Origin: CAWIMX01 sp963792785
GTDB lineage: Bacteria > Acidobacteriota > Vicinamibacteria > Vicinamibacterales > CAVVIG01
NCBI GenBank assembly: GCA_963792785.1
Contig: CAWBXO010000002.1
Coordinates: 310,001-374,000 of the forward strand
Direction: 5' to 3'
DNA length: 64,000 bases
A model generated the notes under the pieces. That model saw only the letters and a list, made by a program, of their open reading frames with translations, ran no database searches and was not told the origin of the DNA. Position numbers and translations under genes: made by a program. Position 1 is the first letter of the stretch; every line of letters starts with the position of its first letter. Positions 8,980 through 17,182 of the stretch are shown here, in pieces.

Positions 8980-10560
8980 TCAACCGCCGATCGCGGGACG
9001 GGGATCCGCCGTCGCGTCGTAGCCGCTCGGACAGTCCTCGGTCAGCCGGTACAGCGTCGTCGGCGGGAATCCCCGATCGACGCCGAGCCCGACGCGTTCC
9101 AGCCAGCCGTCACGAGACGTCTGGGGCATGAACGTGGCGACCACGTCTCCGGTCGCGCAGCGATAGTTGGGGGGTTCGGGATCCCCGGAGGGCCAAATCA
9201 GGAAACGCGCGCGGTCCGGGGGCTCGTCCGCGGCGGGCGCATCCGTCGTCGGGGCGAACCACCGCGTCCAGTCCGCCGGGCTCGCCGCGGAGACCAGGCG
9301 GTACTCGGAGCCTTCCTGCTCGACCGCCCAGAAGTAGTACGGCAGCGGACCCGCGACGATGGAGCCGGGCGGGACGTGGTCCTGCACGAATGCCGCGACC
9401 GGCGCCGGGTCGCGCGCGTCCCACGTCGCGGCGATCCGCGCGTAGCGCACGCCCGCCACGAGGACGTCGCAGGCCAGGAGCAGGCTCAGCGCGGCCGCGC
9501 ACGCGCGGCCCAGGCCCTCCGGCCGCGCAGGAATCGCCGTCACGCAGGCCAGGGCCGCGATCAGCAGCGGCAGGGCGATATAGGTGGTGAAGGCGAACGT
9601 GAGGTTCGTGATGGCGATCCCGATCGCGAGCGTCAGCAGGCCCGTCGCCAGCGCCGCCGCCGCCGCGGCCCGACGCCGATCCCTGACGATGCCTGCGGTG
9701 AGCGGCCACAGGCTGAGCCCGCCGAGCACGAGCGCGAACGCCGGCGTCAGCGCGCGCGACGGCAGGAACGCCCAGGCGCGGGATGCGCGCGGCAGCAGGG
9801 CCACGTCCTTGTCTTCGTTCGCCGCAACGCGTGCCAGCCGCGACAGCCAGCCGGCGGCGCCGCCGGGCTGTGAGAGGACCCAGGCGCCCAGGCCGATCGC
9901 GAGCACGCCCAGGGCCACGGCGATCAGCAGGCGGGCCGCGCGCCGATCGTCGGGCCGCCCCCACGGCAGCCAGATGCCGCAGACGGCGCAGGCGAGGATG
10001 AACGGATACGTCCTCGGTGTCGTGAGCGCGGCCAGCGTCAGCAGTCCCCCGCACGCGAGGGCCCATCCGAGACGGCGTGGCTCACGCGTCAGCGCCGCGG
10101 CGAACGCCGCCAGTGCGGCGACCTCGAAGCCGACGGCGAGGAGGTCCATCGAGCCGGCCGTCGCGTGAAAGCCGACTTCCGGGGTGAGCAGCGTGAGCGC
10201 GCCGACGAGCGCGGCCGGACCCGCGCGGCCGCCGATCTGGTACGCGAGCCCCGCCGCCGCCACCGCGACGAGCCACGCGGCGAACAGGCTGATCAGCCGC
10301 ACGCTCACGCGGCGGACGCCGACCGTGTTCATCGACTGGACCGCCAGGTCGAAGAACACCGGCCCGTAGAACGCGATGTGATCGACCGCCCGCGGCGAGG
10401 CGCGCAGCATCGACGGCGTGCCCACGCCTTCCACTTGCTTGGCGCGGGCGATCGACGCGTACAGGTTCGCGTCGTCCCACGTGACCGGCGCGCGATCGAG
10501 CGTCAGGATGAAGGCGACGGCGACCGCGCACGCCGCGACGAGGGAGAGCCGGTGGAGCAT
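8980..10560 (-). CDS. GT-C type membrane glycosyltransferase
   Basis: 526 aa polytopic membrane protein with about ten hydrophobic helices. N-terminal helix, then a periplasmic loop TWDDANLYASIARA whose adjacent Asp pair matches the catalytic acidic motif of dolichyl/undecaprenyl-phosphate-sugar dependent (PMT/ArnT-like) enzymes. C-terminal soluble domain (about residues 370-526) with PYYFWAVEQ and LIWPSGDPEP. Starts 23 bp after the upstream NHL gene and so is probably in its operon. An uninterrupted frame also joins it to the N-terminus of that NHL gene, but only because of a frameshift. Acceptor unknown. Confidence 0.75.
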   Translation of the reverse strand: MLHRLSLVAACAVAVAFILTLDRAPVTWDDANLYASIARAKQVEGVGTPSMLRASPRAVDHIAFYGPVFFDLAVQSMNTVGVRRVSVRLISLFAAWLVAVAAAGLAYQIGGRAGPAALVGALTLLTPEVGFHATAGSMDLLAVGFEVAALAAFAAALTREPRRLGWALACGGLLTLAALTTPRTYPFILACAVCGIWLPWGRPDDRRAARLLIAVALGVLAIGLGAWVLSQPGGAAGWLSRLARVAANEDKDVALLPRASRAWAFLPSRALTPAFALVLGGLSLWPLTAGIVRDRRRAAAAAALATGLLTLAIGIAITNLTFAFTTYIALPLLIAALACVTAIPARPEGLGRACAAALSLLLACDVLVAGVRYARIAATWDARDPAPVAAFVQDHVPPGSIVAGPLPYYFWAVEQEGSEYRLVSAASPADWTRWFAPTTDAPAADEPPDRARFLIWPSGDPEPPNYRCATGDVVATFMPQTSRDGWLERVGLGVDRGFPPTTLYRLTEDCPSGYDATADPRPAIGG

Positions 10561-10583
10561 CGCCACGCGGTCGGCGCTCACCC

Positions 10584-11739
10584 TCAGGCGGGAGGCGGGG
10601 CGTGCCACGGCGGATGGATGATCAGCGCCGGATCGGCGCCGGGCTTCGGCACGAACTTCTGCGTGCGGCCGTACTGGTTGTCGCCGCCGTAGAGGTTGAG
10701 GTTCGAGTCGACCGTGAAAGTGTGCACCTCGAGATAGCCGTCCGGCAGGTCGCGCGGCACGAGCCACGTGTAGAGGCGGTTGCCGTTGAAGTCCATCTTG
10801 ATGAAGCGCAGCGGATTCAGATCCGTCAGCCACAGGCTGTCGTCGTTGACGATGAGATCGAGCGGCAGGCTGAACCCGCTCCACGTCGCGACGTAGTCCA
10901 GCGTCGCCGGATTGGCCGTCGCCCGGAACACGTTGATGCGGCCGCCCGATCGATCGAGCGCGAAGACGAGGCCGTTCGGCCCCGTCGCGACCGCGTGGAC
11001 GCCGTTGAACTGCCCCGGCCCGGTGCCGAAGCCGCCGACCTCGCCGAGGTACTTGGCGTTTTTGTCGAGAATCATGACGCGGTGGTTGTCGAGCCCGTCG
11101 GCAATGAGGATGCGCCCGTCGGGCAGGAACGCGACGTCCTGCGGCTTGGCGAAGTGCGTGCCGTCGTGGCCGGGCACGTTCTTTTCGCCGAGCGTCATCA
11201 GGAGCCGCTTGCCGTCGTTCGAGAAGACGTAGATCACGTCGAACGTCTCGTTCACCACCCACACGCGATGCTCGGGATCGTACGGGCTGATGCGGAGTCG
11301 GTGCGGGCCCGGGCCGTCCGAGCCGGCGCACAGACGGTCCCACTGATCCCAGAATCTCCTTCACGCGACCGTTGCCGTCGACGGTGTAGAGGCAGTGCTG
11401 CCAGGTGCGCAAGTCGGTGGCGTTGAGGACGTTGATGCCGATCGAGCCGGCGAAACCGGCGAACGCCGGCGGCACCGGCTGCGGCAGGCGCGTCTCGCCG
11501 CGCTGGGCGATGAAGATGCGATCCGGTGACTCGGCGAAGATGCCGGAGTTCCCCCCGAACGCGAAGCCCGGCTTCGCAAACGGTTTGTGCCAGCCGCGAA
11601 TCACGGTGTACGGGCTGGGCCCGACGTTCGGCCCCATGATCACGCGGTCGGCCGTCGACTGGCCGAGGGCGTGGGGCACGGCAAAGGGCGCGGCGAACAC
11701 GCCCACGAGGGCGGCGACGAGGAACGCGGCAGTCTTCAT
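10584..11739 (-). CDS. secreted NHL propeller, PAL-like (one frameshift)
   Basis: About 384 aa after correction. Signal peptide (AAFLVAALVGVFAAPFAVP), then six-bladed NHL repeats such as DGRILIADGLDNHRVMILD and NGLVFALDRSGGRINVF. The three blade histidines expected to bind metal in peptidyl-alpha-hydroxyglycine lyase (PAL) are present: PHRLRISPYDP, FNGVHAVA and LEVHTFTVDS. The frame is broken by an extra base at 11352; removing it gives VKEIWDQWDRLCAG reading smoothly into the second half. Secreted enzyme or binding propeller; PAL activity is a family-level inference. Confidence 0.8.
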
Positions 11740-11802
11740 CGACGTGTCTCCTGTGGGCGCATCATATCAACCCGCCGGCTCAACCCGGCGACCGCCGCCT
11801 TA

Positions 11803-12786
11803 TCAATCGACCCAGCGCATCATGTCTTCGGGGTACCGGGGCCCCATCACCGCGCCCACCGCGAACGCGTCGTCGAGTGTCGCGAGATCCTCGCGCGAGA
11901 GGTCGACGTCGACGGCGGCCGCGTTGCTCTCGAGATACGTCCGCCGCTTGGTGCCCGGGATCGGCACGATGTCCTCGCCCTGCGCCAGGAGCCACGCCAG
12001 GGCCACCTGCGAGGCCGGACGCTTGATCCGCGCGGCCAGCGCCTCGAGCCGCTCCACCATCGTGAGGTTGTGCACCAGGTTCTCGCCCTGCAGCCTGGGC
12101 AGCCGGCGGCGCATGTCGTCGCTCGTCAGGGCATCGGTGCCCTTGAGAGCCCCCGACAGGAACCCGCGGCCCAGGGGCGAGAACGGCACGAAGCCGATGC
12201 CGAGCTCGCGGCAGGCCGGCAGCACCCCCTCCTCGGGATCGCGGCACCAGAGCGAGTACTCGCTCTGCAGCGCCGCGAGGGGGTGCACGGCGGCCGCCCG
12301 CTGCAGCGTCGCCGGCGCCGCCTCCGAGAGCCCCAGGTGGCGCACCTTTCCCTGCCGCACGAGGTCCGCCATGGCGCCGACCGATTCCTCGATGGGCGTT
12401 TTCGGGTCCACGCGGTGCAGGTAGAAGAGATCGATGACGTCGGTGCCGAGCCGCTTCAGGCTCGCGTCGCACGACTCCGTGATTTCCTTCGGCGAGCCGT
12501 CGAGACCCATCGGCCGGCCATCCGCATCGCGGATGATCCCGCACTTGGTGGCGAGCACGACTTCGTGCCGCCGGCCGGCGATCGCCCGGCCGACGAGCTT
12601 TTCGTTCTCGCCGAACCCGTAGACCGCGGCGGTGTCGAGGAACGTGATGCCGAGCTCGATCGCGCGGTGGATCGTGGCGATCGACTCGCGCTCGTCGCCG
12701 GGCCCGTAACTCTGGGACATCCCCATGCATCCCAGGCCGATGGCCGATACCGACAGTCCTCCGCGACCGAGCGTGCGCTGCCTCAT
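11803..12786 (-). CDS. aldo/keto reductase (AKR13/YakC type)
   Basis: 327 aa NADPH-dependent carbonyl reductase fold. N-terminal LSVSAIGLGCMGMSQSYGP is diagnostic of the AKR13-like group. Catalytic tetrad residues visible: Asp in FLDTAAVYGFGENE with its Tyr, Lys in VLATKCG, His in FYLHRVDP. Cofactor loop VPIPGTKRRTYLESNAAAV near the C-terminus. Start ATG 12786 preceded by TTGGAGG. Single gene; substrate unknown. Confidence 0.93.
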   Translation of the reverse strand: MRQRTLGRGGLSVSAIGLGCMGMSQSYGPGDERESIATIHRAIELGITFLDTAAVYGFGENEKLVGRAIAGRRHEVVLATKCGIIRDADGRPMGLDGSPKEITESCDASLKRLGTDVIDLFYLHRVDPKTPIEESVGAMADLVRQGKVRHLGLSEAAPATLQRAAAVHPLAALQSEYSLWCRDPEEGVLPACRELGIGFVPFSPLGRGFLSGALKGTDALTSDDMRRRLPRLQGENLVHNLTMVERLEALAARIKRPASQVALAWLLAQGEDIVPIPGTKRRTYLESNAAAVDVDLSREDLATLDDAFAVGAVMGPRYPEDMMRWVD

Positions 12787-12850
12787 GATCCGACCTCCAA
12801 CAGAGCATTTCACCGCCGGAACGGCCTTCTCGTCAACCTCGTCCGCCGGC

Positions 12851-13498
12851 TCACGCCGAGGCCAGGTTGTTCAGGAAGTGCGCGACGCTGGCGGCGAGAA
12901 CCGATCCGCCGCGGTGCGCCGCATAGCCGAACGCGAGCCCGAGCAGGAAGATCGACAGCGCGCCGCCGATCGGCATGGCGAGATTCGCGCCGAGCGATCC
13001 CATGAAGTACCAGCCGGGTAGGTGCAGGCCGAGGAACATCAGCGCCGCGATGAGGTTGGCCCGCCAGAACGGCATCTGCAGCTGAAGCGCGCCCATCATC
13101 GCCCCGCGAATCAGGAACTCTTCGAAGAGTGGCGCCACGACAAGCGCATTGGCCAGCCCGAGGCTCGGCGCTGATCCGAAAAGCGGGTGCCCGGCGGCGA
13201 GCTTCGGCGCCCACGCCGTCAGGCCGATCACAAGGCCGATGCCTCCGCCCCATGCGAGGTACCGCTTCCACTTGGACACGTTGAAGACGACGGCGACCGT
13301 TCGGCCCGAGGCGCGGATGAGCCAGACCGCCGGCAGGATCCAGATGACGATCTTCGCCGCCGTCCAGTAGACGAAACCGCCCAGGCTCGTCGCGAACCAC
13401 GGCGCGGCGGGATCGAGCGAGACCTTCAGGAGCCAGGCGGCAATCCACACCGCCATCAGCAGACCGTAGACGCGATACGCGCGCATGCCGTTGCCCAC
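12851..13498 (-). CDS. CPBP family intramembrane metalloprotease
   Basis: 215 aa with about six membrane helices. The Abi/CAAX motifs are all present: EEFLIRG (EExxxR, about residue 125), FLGLHLPG (FxxxH) and HFLNN (HxxxN/B) near the C-terminus. These proteins cleave or process membrane substrates; targets are not known here. GTG at 13498 is used in the annotation; ATG at 13486 is an alternative start. A TACACT box lies just upstream, divergent from the lipoprotein gene on plus. Confidence 0.85.
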   Translation of the reverse strand: MGNGMRAYRVYGLLMAVWIAAWLLKVSLDPAAPWFATSLGGFVYWTAAKIVIWILPAVWLIRASGRTVAVVFNVSKWKRYLAWGGGIGLVIGLTAWAPKLAAGHPLFGSAPSLGLANALVVAPLFEEFLIRGAMMGALQLQMPFWRANLIAALMFLGLHLPGWYFMGSLGANLAMPIGGALSIFLLGLAFGYAAHRGGSVLAASVAHFLNNLASA

Positions 13499-13553
13499 TA
13501 GTGTAGTCAGTCCGCGTTAGAATGGCGGCCGTCCCCCCTTGAAGGAGCACGCC

Positions 13554-14030
13554 ATGGCCACAACCGTCGTCCGGCTGCACGCCCTCGTTCTCACCGCGTC
13601 GATCGCGGCCTTCGCGGCGGCCGGCTGCTCGGCTCCGTCGGACTCCGGGGCCAGCGACAGTGCGGCGGACTCGCCCGTCCCCGCCGCATCCGGCGCGATG
13701 TCCACCGACACGCGCTATCCGGAGCTCTATCGCGAGATGCGCCTGCCGGAGGCGCCCGACGCGGAGGTGATGTCCACCGGGCGGCAGAATACGTCGCTGA
13801 GCGACGGCCTCGCGCTCCGCGTCTCGACGTCCATGGGGGTGCAGGCCGCGCACGACTTCTTCAGCCAGGCGCTCGGAGCGGAGGGCTGGACGGTCCAGGC
13901 CTCGCGGCCGATGCTGCAAGGCATCGGCGTCGCGAACGTCATGGGGACGAAGGACGCCGTCACCTACACCGCGACGTTCACGTCCAGCAGCGGCGCGACG
14001 CAGATCGACATCAACGTCGTTCAGAATTGA
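13554..14030 (+). CDS. putative lipoprotein, unknown
   Basis: 158 aa. Signal peptide with lipobox AAGC (Cys about residue 25), Ser/Ala/Asp-rich linker (to about 55), then a compact domain beginning YPELYREMRLPEAPDAEVM and ending in short strands (AVTYTATFTSSSGATQIDINV). Start at ATG 13554, six bases after AAGGAG; a TTG further upstream is in frame but precedes the SD. A TAGAAT box is at about 13518. No named family recognised. Confidence 0.75.
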   Translation: MATTVVRLHALVLTASIAAFAAAGCSAPSDSGASDSAADSPVPAASGAMSTDTRYPELYREMRLPEAPDAEVMSTGRQNTSLSDGLALRVSTSMGVQAAHDFFSQALGAEGWTVQASRPMLQGIGVANVMGTKDAVTYTATFTSSSGATQIDINVVQN

Positions 14031-14033
14031 TCC

Positions 14034-14053
14034 GGTCCGGCTTCCGCCGGACC
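14034..14053. terminator. hairpin between convergent stops
   Basis: Perfect inverted repeat GGTCCGGC-TTCC-GCCGGACC fits exactly between the lipoprotein stop (14028-14030) and the last codon of the minus-strand RnfD-like gene. No T-tract, so either a bidirectional terminator or a REP-like palindrome related to those at 15775, 16244 and 16391. Confidence 0.6.
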
Positions 14054-14883
14054 TATGTCTGAAATGCGGGCGCGCGGCCGCGCGCCCGCTGCCGCGTCCG
14101 GCGCCAGGCTTCCCACACGTTGCCCACCAGCGCGCCGGCGAGCAGGTAGTACGCCGCGCCGATGCCCTCGAACGCCGCGAACGACACCACCGCGACGATC
14201 GCGCCGCAGATGATCTGATCGGGATACTTCACGGGCGAGGTCGGCGGATCCGTCAGGATGAAGAACGCGAAGTAGAGCGCGGCCTGCACGTCAGGCTCGC
14301 GGTAGATCTCGGTGACGAGCGCGGTGTCGCCGGTGTAGGCGACGATCGTGAACAACCCGAAGTAGATCCCCAGGAACGCGAGCACGAGCGGCATCTTGTT
14401 GACGCGATCGGTGATGAAGACGCCCGTCACGAAGAGCACGACGAGCCCGAGCACGCCGGCCGACGGCAGCGCGCCCCACCAGCTCTGCCCCGTGTTGAAG
14501 ACGTAGAACGTGCCGACGAGCGCGAGGGCCGCCGGGTTGAACACGTTCGCCGACTTCGTCCGGAACACGTACTTGCTCGCCACCGCCACGGCCGAGGTCA
14601 CGGCGCTGATGTACCAGGCCTCGTGCGGGCTGAGCACCATCGCCACGATCGCGCCGGTGAGCAGCGCGCCGCTCGGAAACTCCCACTCGCCCTTGCGCCA
14701 GCGCAGGAGCGGCAGGTCGACGAGCATCGCGGCCGCGATCGCCGCCGCGAAATCCGGCCCCACCACGGCGAATCCCTCGATCGGCGCCGCGATCGCGAAG
14801 AGGATCGCGAAGACGATCGTCAGGAGCCCTTTCGGCGTGCGGAAGAAACGCCAGAGGGCGTCGAGCCTACGGGGTCGGGACAT
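14053..14883 (-). CDS. RnfD/NqrB-family membrane flavoprotein subunit
   Basis: 276 aa, about eight to nine helices. Matches the NQR2/RnfD/RnfE family: TIVFAILFAIAAPIEGFA near the start, the motif FNPAALALVG, and FILTDPPTSPVKYPDQIICG, a family signature. In Rnf/Nqr this subunit carries electrons across the membrane and can bear covalent FMN; I do not see the SGAT-type site in this copy. Its start overlaps the apbE stop by 17 bases, making it the third gene of a tight operon. Only this Rnf subunit is present, so it is not a full Rnf complex. Confidence 0.88.
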   Translation of the reverse strand: MSRPRRLDALWRFFRTPKGLLTIVFAILFAIAAPIEGFAVVGPDFAAAIAAAMLVDLPLLRWRKGEWEFPSGALLTGAIVAMVLSPHEAWYISAVTSAVAVASKYVFRTKSANVFNPAALALVGTFYVFNTGQSWWGALPSAGVLGLVVLFVTGVFITDRVNKMPLVLAFLGIYFGLFTIVAYTGDTALVTEIYREPDVQAALYFAFFILTDPPTSPVKYPDQIICGAIVAVVSFAAFEGIGAAYYLLAGALVGNVWEAWRRTRQRARGRAPAFQT

Positions 14884-15811
14884 GGGGAAGGTAGGCGGCG
14901 AGGCCGCGGGTGGCGCGCCGCTCGAGCGCGGGTGTGAGGACGAGCCCGTCGACGCCCTGGGCTTCGAGAAACGCGAGCCCCTCGGACGGCCCCAGCACGA
15001 AGGCCGCCGTCGCGAGCGCGTCGGCCGACATCGCCGTCGGCGCGACGACGGTCACGCTGGCGCAGGCGTCGGCGGCGCGTTGGCGACGCGGATCGAGAAG
15101 ATGCGGGCGCTCGTAGTCGCCCGAGGTACAGACGGCCGCGTTCGACACGCGTAGCGTTTCGATCAACGCGTCGCCGCCGCGCGGGTCGCGCACGCCGACG
15201 GACCAGGGATCGCCGTGCGCGTTCATGCCGCCGAAATAGAGATCGCCGCCGGCATTCACGGCGAAGTGCTCGAAGGGGCGGAGCGTTTCCGCGGCCATGT
15301 CGACCGCGAGGCCCTTGGCGACCGCGCCGAGATCCAGCACGAGCGGCCGCGCCAGCGCGATCGTCCTCGCGTCGGCATCGAGCACGACGTCGCAATAGGT
15401 CGCCTGCGTGGCGTCGGCGGGCAGGTCGGTGTGCACGGTCCGGCGGCTGCGGTGCTCCCGGTTCACGCCGCGGGCTTCCATGGAGGCGCCGACCGTCGGA
15501 TCGAACGCACCGCCGGTCGCCTCGGCGACGGCGAGCGCGAACTGGACGGCTTCGAAGAGGATCGCGCTCACCGGCACGGCCTCGCCCGCGCGCGCGGTGA
15601 GCTGCATCAACTCGCTCGCGGGATCGAAGCGGGTGCAGACGGCCTCGACCGCGTCGAACCATCCGAGCGCGCGCGTGAGAGCGGCGTCGACCTCGGTGTC
15701 CGACACGCCGTCACGGCCGATGACCTCGGCCGACACGAACGTCCCCATCGCGACGACGGTTCGCTGGCGTGAAATCCGGCTGACGCCGGATCCCACAAGG
15801 GGCTGGGTCAT
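14867..15811 (-). CDS. apbE: FAD:protein FMN transferase
   Basis: 314 aa ApbE. Motifs: RTVVAMGTFVSAEV at the N-terminus, FDPTVGASME, VLDLGAVAKGLAVD, HFAVNAGGDLYFGG and the late SADALATAAFVLG with metal-binding Asp. It attaches FMN via phosphoester to Thr/Ser of target proteins outside the cytoplasm. Targets are likely its neighbours. Start ATG 15811 overlaps the stop of the FMN-binding gene (ATGA). The first dozen residues (VGSGVSRISRQRT) are encoded by a copy of a 24 bp palindrome also found twice in the upstream gene. No clear signal peptide because of that insertion. Confidence 0.92.
   Translation of the reverse strand: MTQPLVGSGVSRISRQRTVVAMGTFVSAEVIGRDGVSDTEVDAALTRALGWFDAVEAVCTRFDPASELMQLTARAGEAVPVSAILFEAVQFALAVAEATGGAFDPTVGASMEARGVNREHRSRRTVHTDLPADATQATYCDVVLDADARTIALARPLVLDLGAVAKGLAVDMAAETLRPFEHFAVNAGGDLYFGGMNAHGDPWSVGVRDPRGGDALIETLRVSNAAVCTSGDYERPHLLDPRRQRAADACASVTVVAPTAMSADALATAAFVLGPSEGLAFLEAQGVDGLVLTPALERRATRGLAAYLPHVPTP
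15775..15790. repeat. REP-like palindrome, copy 1 (in apbE 5' end)
   Basis: TCCGGC-TGAC-GCCGGA followed by TCCCACAA on plus; read on minus it is TTGTGGGATCCGGC plus hairpin. Same element as 16236-16259 and 16384-16406. Confidence 0.65.
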
Positions 15812-16608
15812 TTCGCCTGGTTGAGGGCCTCGACGACGGCGTAGTAGAAGGCGTCGGCGCTTTCGGTCGCGCCGGTCACGTAGTCGACCTCGGCGCTCTG
15901 CCGCTCGACGACCTGCGGGACGAGCGTCTTGATCCACGAGCAGTCGTAGCGCGTGTTGCACTTCGTGATCGCGGACGAGGTGATGCGGCCGTCCTCGATG
16001 ATCACGCGCGCCTGAATGCGTCCGTGCCGGCACGAGCCCCAGCCGTAGTACTTCCCATCCTTATAAGCAATGGGCACGGCATCGCCGGGCTGCGGCGTCG
16101 CGGACCCTTCCGTCGTCGGTGCGGGCACCTGCGGCGCGGCCGGCGCGACGACCGCCGCGAGCGGCGCCACCGGCGAGACGGCGGGTGCAGCGGCCGGCGC
16201 GGGGGCAACAACCGCCGCGGCCGCGACGGGAACTTTTGTGGGATCCGGCTTCGGCCGGAGCTCCTCGGGCGCGGGCGCGATGACCGGGGCGGCGGACTCG
16301 ACGTGCGCCGCCGCGGGAGCGGCTGCGGGCGCCGGAACTTCAGGCGCCGGCGCGATCGTCGTCTCTGCGGCGATTGTGGCCCTTGTGGGATCCGGCTTCA
16401 GCCGGCTTTCCGCAGGGCTCTCGCCCGCGGCGTTCGCGACCATCGCCACGGGTGCGGCCGTCCGCCGCCGGGCGGCTTCGCCCTCGAGCTGGTCCGCGGC
16501 CGCACGGGTCTTGAAGAACCCGGCGGTATAGACGCTCAGCACCGCGACCGAGCTCAGCGCGACGAGGCCGTTGGTCCGGCGCCGGTTCTGCTTGGAATCG
16601 CTGCCCAC
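15808..16608 (-). CDS. FMN-binding domain protein with Pro/Ala linker
   Basis: 266 aa. One N-terminal membrane anchor (about residues 14-36), a long Ala/Pro/Val-rich linker (about 45-165) containing two KPDPT units, then an FMN_bind (RnfG-like) domain with KYYGWGSCRHGRIQARVI, TKCNTRYDCSWI and the flavinylation site VTGATES (TGAT at 245-248), where Thr would receive FMN from ApbE. Presumably a cell-surface or periplasmic electron carrier working with the RnfD-like protein. First gene of a three-gene overlapping operon. The linker repeats arise from two REP-like palindromes inserted in frame. Confidence 0.9.
   Translation of the reverse strand: MGSDSKQNRRRTNGLVALSSVAVLSVYTAGFFKTRAAADQLEGEAARRRTAAPVAMVANAAGESPAESRLKPDPTRATIAAETTIAPAPEVPAPAAAPAAAHVESAAPVIAPAPEELRPKPDPTKVPVAAAAVVAPAPAAAPAVSPVAPLAAVVAPAAPQVPAPTTEGSATPQPGDAVPIAYKDGKYYGWGSCRHGRIQARVIIEDGRITSSAITKCNTRYDCSWIKTLVPQVVERQSAEVDYVTGATESADAFYYAVVEALNQAK
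16236..16259. repeat. REP-like palindrome, copy 2 (in FMN-binding gene)
   Basis: TTGTGGGA then TCCGGC-TTCG-GCCGGA (arms 16244-16249 and 16254-16259). Encodes part of a KPDPTK segment on minus. Confidence 0.65.
16384..16406. repeat. REP-like palindrome, copy 3 (in FMN-binding gene)
   Basis: TTGTGGGA then TCCGGC-TTCA-GCCGGC (arms 16391-16396 and 16401-16406). Encodes RLKPDPTR on minus. Confidence 0.65.
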
Positions 16609-16685
16609 AGGTCCCTCGATCGGGCATTGTAGCCGTACCCCGGCGTTCCCGATCCGTCATCGATTGTCACCGGGTGGTCTCGTGA

Positions 16686-16767
16686 AGCCATTAGCCGGGA
16701 GCCATTAGCCGTTAGCCGTGAGCAGCACGGTAGCGGCCTAACGGCTAACGGCTAACGGCTAACGGCT
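16686..16767. repeat. 7-bp tandem array with complementary arm
   Basis: Right arm is four exact TAACGGC units (16739-16766). Left arm (16686-16723) holds degenerate reverse complements (TTAGCCG-type). Together they would form a hairpin of about 35 bp stem in the 196 bp gap between the FMN-binding gene and the padR promoter. Confidence 0.75.
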
Positions 16768-16777
16768 CCGTAGGGTG

Positions 16778-16814
16778 TAGACCCACAACACCCTTGGGTG
16801 TAGGATGCCTACAC
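16778..16814 (+). promoter_or_regulatory. padR promoter with palindromic operator
   Basis: TAGACC (16778-16783), 17 bp, TAGGAT (16801-16806). A perfect palindrome GTGTAGG-ATG-CCTACAC (16798-16814) covers the -10 and ends three bases before ATG 16817, as expected for PadR autoregulation. It implies a leaderless start at 16817 and not at ATG 16805 inside the palindrome. Confidence 0.6.
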
Positions 16815-16816
16815 GC

Positions 16817-17182
16817 ATGCTGAAGAAACCGCCGAGCTATCGAAACCGCGTCGAGCTGCTGCAGGGCACGCTCGACCTCCTGATCCTCCAGACGCTGCAG
16901 TGGGGCCCGCGCCACGGCTATGGCATCAGCCAGGCGATCCGGACCGACTCGGGCGAGCGCCTCCAGGTCGACACCGGATCGCTCTATCCGGCGCTGCATC
17001 GCCTCGAGCGGCAGAAGTGGATCGCGGCCGAGTGGAAGCAGTCCGACAACAACCAGCGGACACGCGTCTATAGCCTGACCGCCCGGGGGAAGAAGCAGCT
17101 CGCGTCCGAGCGCTCGCGATGGGCGCAGCTCACCGATGCCGTCGCGAGCATCCTCGGCGCGCGCAAGGAAGGGCCGGCGTGA
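16817..17182 (+). CDS. PadR-family regulator, acidobacterial type (pair 1)
   Basis: 121 aa. Winged helix: VELLQGTLDLLILQTLQ, GPRHGYGISQAI, DTGSLYPALHRLERQKWI and NNQRTRVYSLTARGKKQL, the standard PadR-like pattern. This short form next to an ADOP permease is the acidobacterial subtype. Likely represses its own operon through the palindrome overlapping its promoter. The stop overlaps the permease GTG (GTGA). An in-frame ATG at 16805 would add four residues but lies inside the operator. Confidence 0.92.
   Translation: MLKKPPSYRNRVELLQGTLDLLILQTLQWGPRHGYGISQAIRTDSGERLQVDTGSLYPALHRLERQKWIAAEWKQSDNNQRTRVYSLTARGKKQLASERSRWAQLTDAVASILGARKEGPA

Noticed and set aside
8980..11739. Single 919-residue protein joining the NHL N-terminus to the glycosyltransferase
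   Set aside because: The middle is Arg-rich nonsense; an insertion at 11352 explains the run-on, and the NHL repeats continue in the other frame.
16805..16816. ATG 16805 as padR start
   Set aside because: It lies inside the operator palindrome and at or before the predicted transcription start; ATG 16817 fits better.
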